A DNA stretch of 7,540 nucleotides from positions 1-7,540 of the forward strand of contig JBGTOF010000209.1 of the NCBI GenBank assembly GCA_041742695.1, in the 5' to 3' direction. Made by a program: the position numbers and the translations under genes. Below, in pieces: positions 4,817 through 7,540 of this stretch; position 1 is the stretch's first letter; each line of letters starts with the position of its first letter. Under the pieces are notes generated by a model. The model searched no databases. It saw nothing but the letters and a program-made list of their open reading frames with translations, and was not told the DNA's origin. The stretch comes from Kaiparowitsia sp041742695 (GTDB lineage: Bacteria; Cyanobacteriota; Cyanobacteriia; Elainellales; Elainellaceae).

Positions 4817-7429
4817 ATGGCGCGAGACGAAGCCTACCGGGAAGCAGAACGGCGAATTGAAGCAGCCCGTCAGGGAGGAGCAACAGAACTTGATCTCCAA
4901 AACCTAGAACTGACAGATGTACCTGAGTTGATTGGTCAACTTACCAATCTGAAAAAGCTTGTTCTTGGAGGAGACTTTTGGCGAGATGCGAGAAATCGAT
5001 TAAAGGAACTGCCGGATGCGATCGCCCAACTCACTCAGTTGGAATCGCTTGACCTTTCCTTCAACCAACTGACGGAACTGCCAGAGGCGATCGGCGCACT
5101 CACCCAGTTGCGAACCCTTAACCTCTCGGGCAACCAATTGACGGAACTGCCGGATGCGATCGCCGCACTCACCCAGTTGCAATCGCTTAACCTCTACGAC
5201 AACCAACTGACGGAATTGCCAGAGGCGATCGCCGCGCTCACCCAGTTGAAAACGCTTGACCTTTCCCATAACCAATTGACAGCACTGCCGGATGCGATCG
5301 CCCAACTCACTCAGTTGCAATCGCTTAACCTCTACCGCAATCAATTGATGGAACTGCCGGATGCGATCGCCGCGCTCACCCAGTTGCAATCGCTTACCCT
5401 CCACGACAACCAACTGACGGAATTGCCAGAGGCGATCGCCGCGCTCACCCAGTTGCGAACCCTTAACCTCTCGGGCAACCAATTGACGGAACTGTCGGAT
5501 GCGATCGCCGCGCTCACCCAGTTGCAAGAGCTTGGCCTTCATTTTAATGGACTTACGACATTACCAGAATCAGTTGAGAAGCTGAAAAAGTTAACTAAGT
5601 TGTCAATTTCCAAAAATAAGTTTACTCATTTTCCAGTAGTAGTCACACGCTTACTCCAACTAAAAGAATTTTACACAAGTGGCAATGATATTGAGCTAAT
5701 CCCGGATTCGATTGGCAACTTGACACAGTTAGAAAAGCTTCATTTGGGAGGAGCAGCAATATCCTGGAATGTTAAGTATTTCGGCATATTTTATGGAAAT
5801 AGATTAACGTCAGTCCCTCTCAGTTTTACAAGATTCACGCAGATACTTGAACTTTCTCTCGATGGTAATCCTCTTACCCCTGACCTCGCCGCTGCTTATG
5901 AACAAGGCATTAAAGCTGTGATGCAGTACCTGGGTGCAAGGTCTGAGGGGGAAGTAGCGCTGAATGAAGCCAAGTTGATTTTGGTGGGTGAGGGTGAGGT
6001 TGGCAAGAGTTGCTTATTGGGAGCATTGCGGGGAGACGAATGGCTAGATGGTCGCCCCACAACTCACGGCATTGAAATCAAGCCTGTAATTGTCACCGCT
6101 CCTGATAGCGATACAGCAATTACCCTCAACGGCTGGGATTTTGGCGGGCAGCGGGTCTATCGTCCGACCCACCAGCTATTTTTTAGTTCAACTGCGGTCT
6201 ATCTGGTGGTATGGAAGCCTCGAGAGGGGCCGCAGCAGGGCTTTGTTAAAGAGTGGATTACGCTGATCAAACATCGTGAACCCGATGCCAGAGTGCTAGT
6301 GGTGGCTACCCACGGTGGCCCCGGCCAGCGCCAACCCGATATTGATCGCCAAGAATTGATTGACCTGTTTGGCAGCGACACGATCCTCGGTTTCTTCCAT
6401 ATCGACAGCAAACCTGATTCAGAAACCCAATGCTGCACTGGCATTGCTGAGTTGCGGGAGGCTATTGCTAGCGCCGCCGCCACCTTACCTGGCATGGGTC
6501 GCAAAGTGCCCACCAAATGGCGACAGATTCGGGAAATACTGGAAACCTCCGGCCAAACCCACATGCCCTATAGAGATGTCATCGCCCTCTGTGAAGAGCA
6601 CGGTCTAGAGGGCTTTGCCGCCGAACTATTTGTGCGCGTATCTCACACCCTGGGCTATCTCATCCACTACCACTACGATGAAATTCTGAAGGATATCGTC
6701 ATCCTCAAGCCCGACTGGTTAGCCAAAGCCATCAGCTTTGTATTTGATGATCCAGACATTCGCCGTCGCAATGGATTGGTTGAATTCAACTATCTCAGTC
6801 AGTTGTGGAGCTATCCCCCATTCAAGGACGAAACAGGCTACCCCAAGGAACTTCATCCAATATTTTTGAAGCTCATGGAGCGCTTTGACCTATCCTACAA
6901 AGTCGTCCTTGATCCAGCTTCTAGGGAGGAAAGCACCACCAGCCTGATTGCCCAACTGGTGCCCGACAACCGCCCAGAGCAATTACCCAATTGGGGCGAA
7001 GAACCACAGATTGGAGATCGGCAACAGGTGCAAATCTGTCGCATTGTGGATGATCGTGGCCAGAGTGCCAATGCGGAAGGACTGTTCTATCAACTCATCG
7101 TCCGTCTGCACAAATACTCCCTAGGCCGCGCCAACTACGAAAACAGCATCCACTGGCAGAGGGGCTTAATGCTTGACAACGATTACAACGGTCGAGCTTT
7201 ACTCGAGCACATCGGCACCGATGTCAAAATTACCGTCCAAGCTGCCTACCCTGAACGATTTCTCGCTTACCTTACAGAAGAGGTGAAATGGCTAGTGGAG
7301 AGCTTCTGGGAAGGACTGAACTGCAACATCATGGTGCCCTGCATCGCTCCCTGTGGCATGGAAACACCTGGGCACGGTCTCTTTGAAGTGCAGAAGCTGA
7401 TGGGAGCACGTCACCTTGGCGATGAGTAA
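4817..7429 (+). CDS. Roco protein: leucine-rich repeats, Roc GTPase and COR dimerisation domain
   Basis: This 870-residue protein is the bacterial relative of LRRK2-type Roco GTPases, which cycle GTP and dimerise through COR; the cellular role in cyanobacteria is unknown. Start: ATG with AGGTGA (4805-4810) 6 bases upstream. Residues 1-22 are a charged helix; LRRs run about 22-355, eight of them (65-248) near-identical 23-residue units. The Roc domain, about 383-560, has P-loop GEGEVGKS (391-398), switch threonines T415/T416, G3 WDFGGQ (440-445) and a G4-like ATHGG (497-501) lacking the usual aspartate. COR follows, about 565-840, with KPDWLAKAI (631-639), LMERFDLSYKV (686-696) and FYQLIVRLHKYS (757-768). 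There is no signal peptide or membrane helix, so it is cytoplasmic. Insertions interrupt the LRRs at about 51-61 and 311-328. It ends at EVQKLMGARHLGDE, where related cyanobacterial proteins, as I recall them, continue with a Cys-rich segment and a helical domain, so it may be truncated. Probably its own transcription unit. Confidence 0.94.
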   Translation: MARDEAYREAERRIEAARQGGATELDLQNLELTDVPELIGQLTNLKKLVLGGDFWRDARNRLKELPDAIAQLTQLESLDLSFNQLTELPEAIGALTQLRTLNLSGNQLTELPDAIAALTQLQSLNLYDNQLTELPEAIAALTQLKTLDLSHNQLTALPDAIAQLTQLQSLNLYRNQLMELPDAIAALTQLQSLTLHDNQLTELPEAIAALTQLRTLNLSGNQLTELSDAIAALTQLQELGLHFNGLTTLPESVEKLKKLTKLSISKNKFTHFPVVVTRLLQLKEFYTSGNDIELIPDSIGNLTQLEKLHLGGAAISWNVKYFGIFYGNRLTSVPLSFTRFTQILELSLDGNPLTPDLAAAYEQGIKAVMQYLGARSEGEVALNEAKLILVGEGEVGKSCLLGALRGDEWLDGRPTTHGIEIKPVIVTAPDSDTAITLNGWDFGGQRVYRPTHQLFFSSTAVYLVVWKPREGPQQGFVKEWITLIKHREPDARVLVVATHGGPGQRQPDIDRQELIDLFGSDTILGFFHIDSKPDSETQCCTGIAELREAIASAAATLPGMGRKVPTKWRQIREILETSGQTHMPYRDVIALCEEHGLEGFAAELFVRVSHTLGYLIHYHYDEILKDIVILKPDWLAKAISFVFDDPDIRRRNGLVEFNYLSQLWSYPPFKDETGYPKELHPIFLKLMERFDLSYKVVLDPASREESTTSLIAQLVPDNRPEQLPNWGEEPQIGDRQQVQICRIVDDRGQSANAEGLFYQLIVRLHKYSLGRANYENSIHWQRGLMLDNDYNGRALLEHIGTDVKITVQAAYPERFLAYLTEEVKWLVESFWEGLNCNIMVPCIAPCGMETPGHGLFEVQKLMGARHLGDE
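5009..5560 (+). repeat. 69-bp tandem DNA repeat encoding 23-residue LRRs, with HIP1 in register
   Basis: Eight units of exactly 69 bp begin at 5009, 5078, 5147, 5216, 5285, 5354, 5423 and 5492; the last diverges after about 5528. Consensus protein unit: LP(D/E)AIAALTQLxxLxLxxNQLTE. GCGATC recurs at the same place in every unit (5018, 5087, 5156, 5225, 5294, 5363, 5432, 5501), and seven of the eight are the full HIP1 octamer (5087 reads GCGATCGG). Conservation at DNA level, including synonymous positions, points to recent duplication or gene conversion. No frame shift occurs because 69 is a multiple of three. Confidence 0.95.
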
Positions 7430-7435
7430 TTATGC

Positions 7436-7540
7436 TTAGGCCGTGATTAGTTCCTGTGTGCCAATGAGGTCATTGAGATAGGCACAGCGGTGAGCGAGCA
7501 CTTGAGGAACCCGGTCTGCCTTCCACTGGGCACCGGTTAG
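7436..7540 (-). CDS. C-terminal 34 codons of an unidentified protein (5' end outside window)
   Basis: The complement reads an open frame from the window edge to TAA (complement of 7436-7438). It ends in a protein-like sequence containing RVPQVLAHRCAYLND and finishing GTQELITA. The other two minus frames contain stops. Codon choice resembles that of the neighbours. I do not recognise the family; a mobile-element protein is one possibility but nothing visible proves it. It converges on the Roco gene with only 6 bases between stop codons and no hairpin between them. A frame of this length can arise by chance, so the call is moderate. Confidence 0.5.
   Translation of the reverse strand, partial: LTGAQWKADRVPQVLAHRCAYLNDLIGTQELITA

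Noticed and set aside
5000..5542. A 180-codon open frame on the minus strand across the LRR array, itself repetitive (GDRIRQFRQLV-type units).
   Set aside because: It mirrors the 69-bp repeat: a stop-free antisense frame in one unit is stop-free in all because 69 is divisible by three. No ribosome site, and the plus-strand LRR protein explains the sequence.
5009..5560. The regular 69-bp repeats considered as a CRISPR or other non-coding repeat array.
   Set aside because: The units are contiguous without spacers, stay in one reading frame and encode a textbook LRR consensus.

Overview
The window looks like chromosomal DNA of a cyanobacterium, probably a filamentous or otherwise morphologically complex one. 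The main evidence is the cyanobacterial HIP1 octamer GCGATCGC. By eye I count 13 exact copies: at 125, 1139, 1767, 2599, 3902 and 4480, plus seven in register inside the leucine-rich-repeat gene. The gene content fits too: a Wzc-type exopolysaccharide kinase, a WbaZ-like glycosyltransferase and an LRR-Roc-COR (Roco) GTPase. This is inferred from motifs and recalled families, not from a database search.

Layout. (1) Positions 1-134, minus strand: the start of a gene for a secreted protein with a clear signal peptide, cut by the window edge. (2) Positions 135-1002: an AT-rich intergenic stretch with no gene I can defend. (3) Positions 1003-2112, plus: a GT4-family glycosyltransferase. (4) Positions 2113-2392: a regulatory-looking gap with a 13-bp palindrome, a candidate promoter and an 11-bp inverted repeat. 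(5) Positions 2393-4621, plus: a 742-residue Wzz/Wzc fusion, a membrane chain-length regulator joined to a BY-kinase domain. (6) Positions 4622-4816: a long hairpin with a CTTCGG loop (probable terminator), then a candidate promoter. (7) Positions 4817-7429, plus: a Roco protein of 870 residues with a near-perfect 69-bp tandem repeat in its LRR part and what looks like a shortened C-terminus. (8) Positions 7436-7540, minus: the tail of an unidentified gene whose stop lies 6 bases from the Roco stop.

How the genes may work together. The glycosyltransferase and the Wzc-type kinase are a normal pair for synthesis and export of an extracellular or capsular polysaccharide: the first adds a sugar at the cytoplasmic face, the second controls polymerisation and export and couples them to phosphorylation. 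The secreted protein on the far left could be the outer-membrane export partner, but only its signal peptide and a Pro/Gln/Glu-rich linker are visible. The Roco gene has its own terminator and promoter boundary and is probably an independent unit. It is the most unusual part of the window because of its repeat array, its composition breaks, a G4 motif lacking the usual aspartate and its abrupt end. I see no CRISPR array, tRNA, rRNA or complete insertion sequence.
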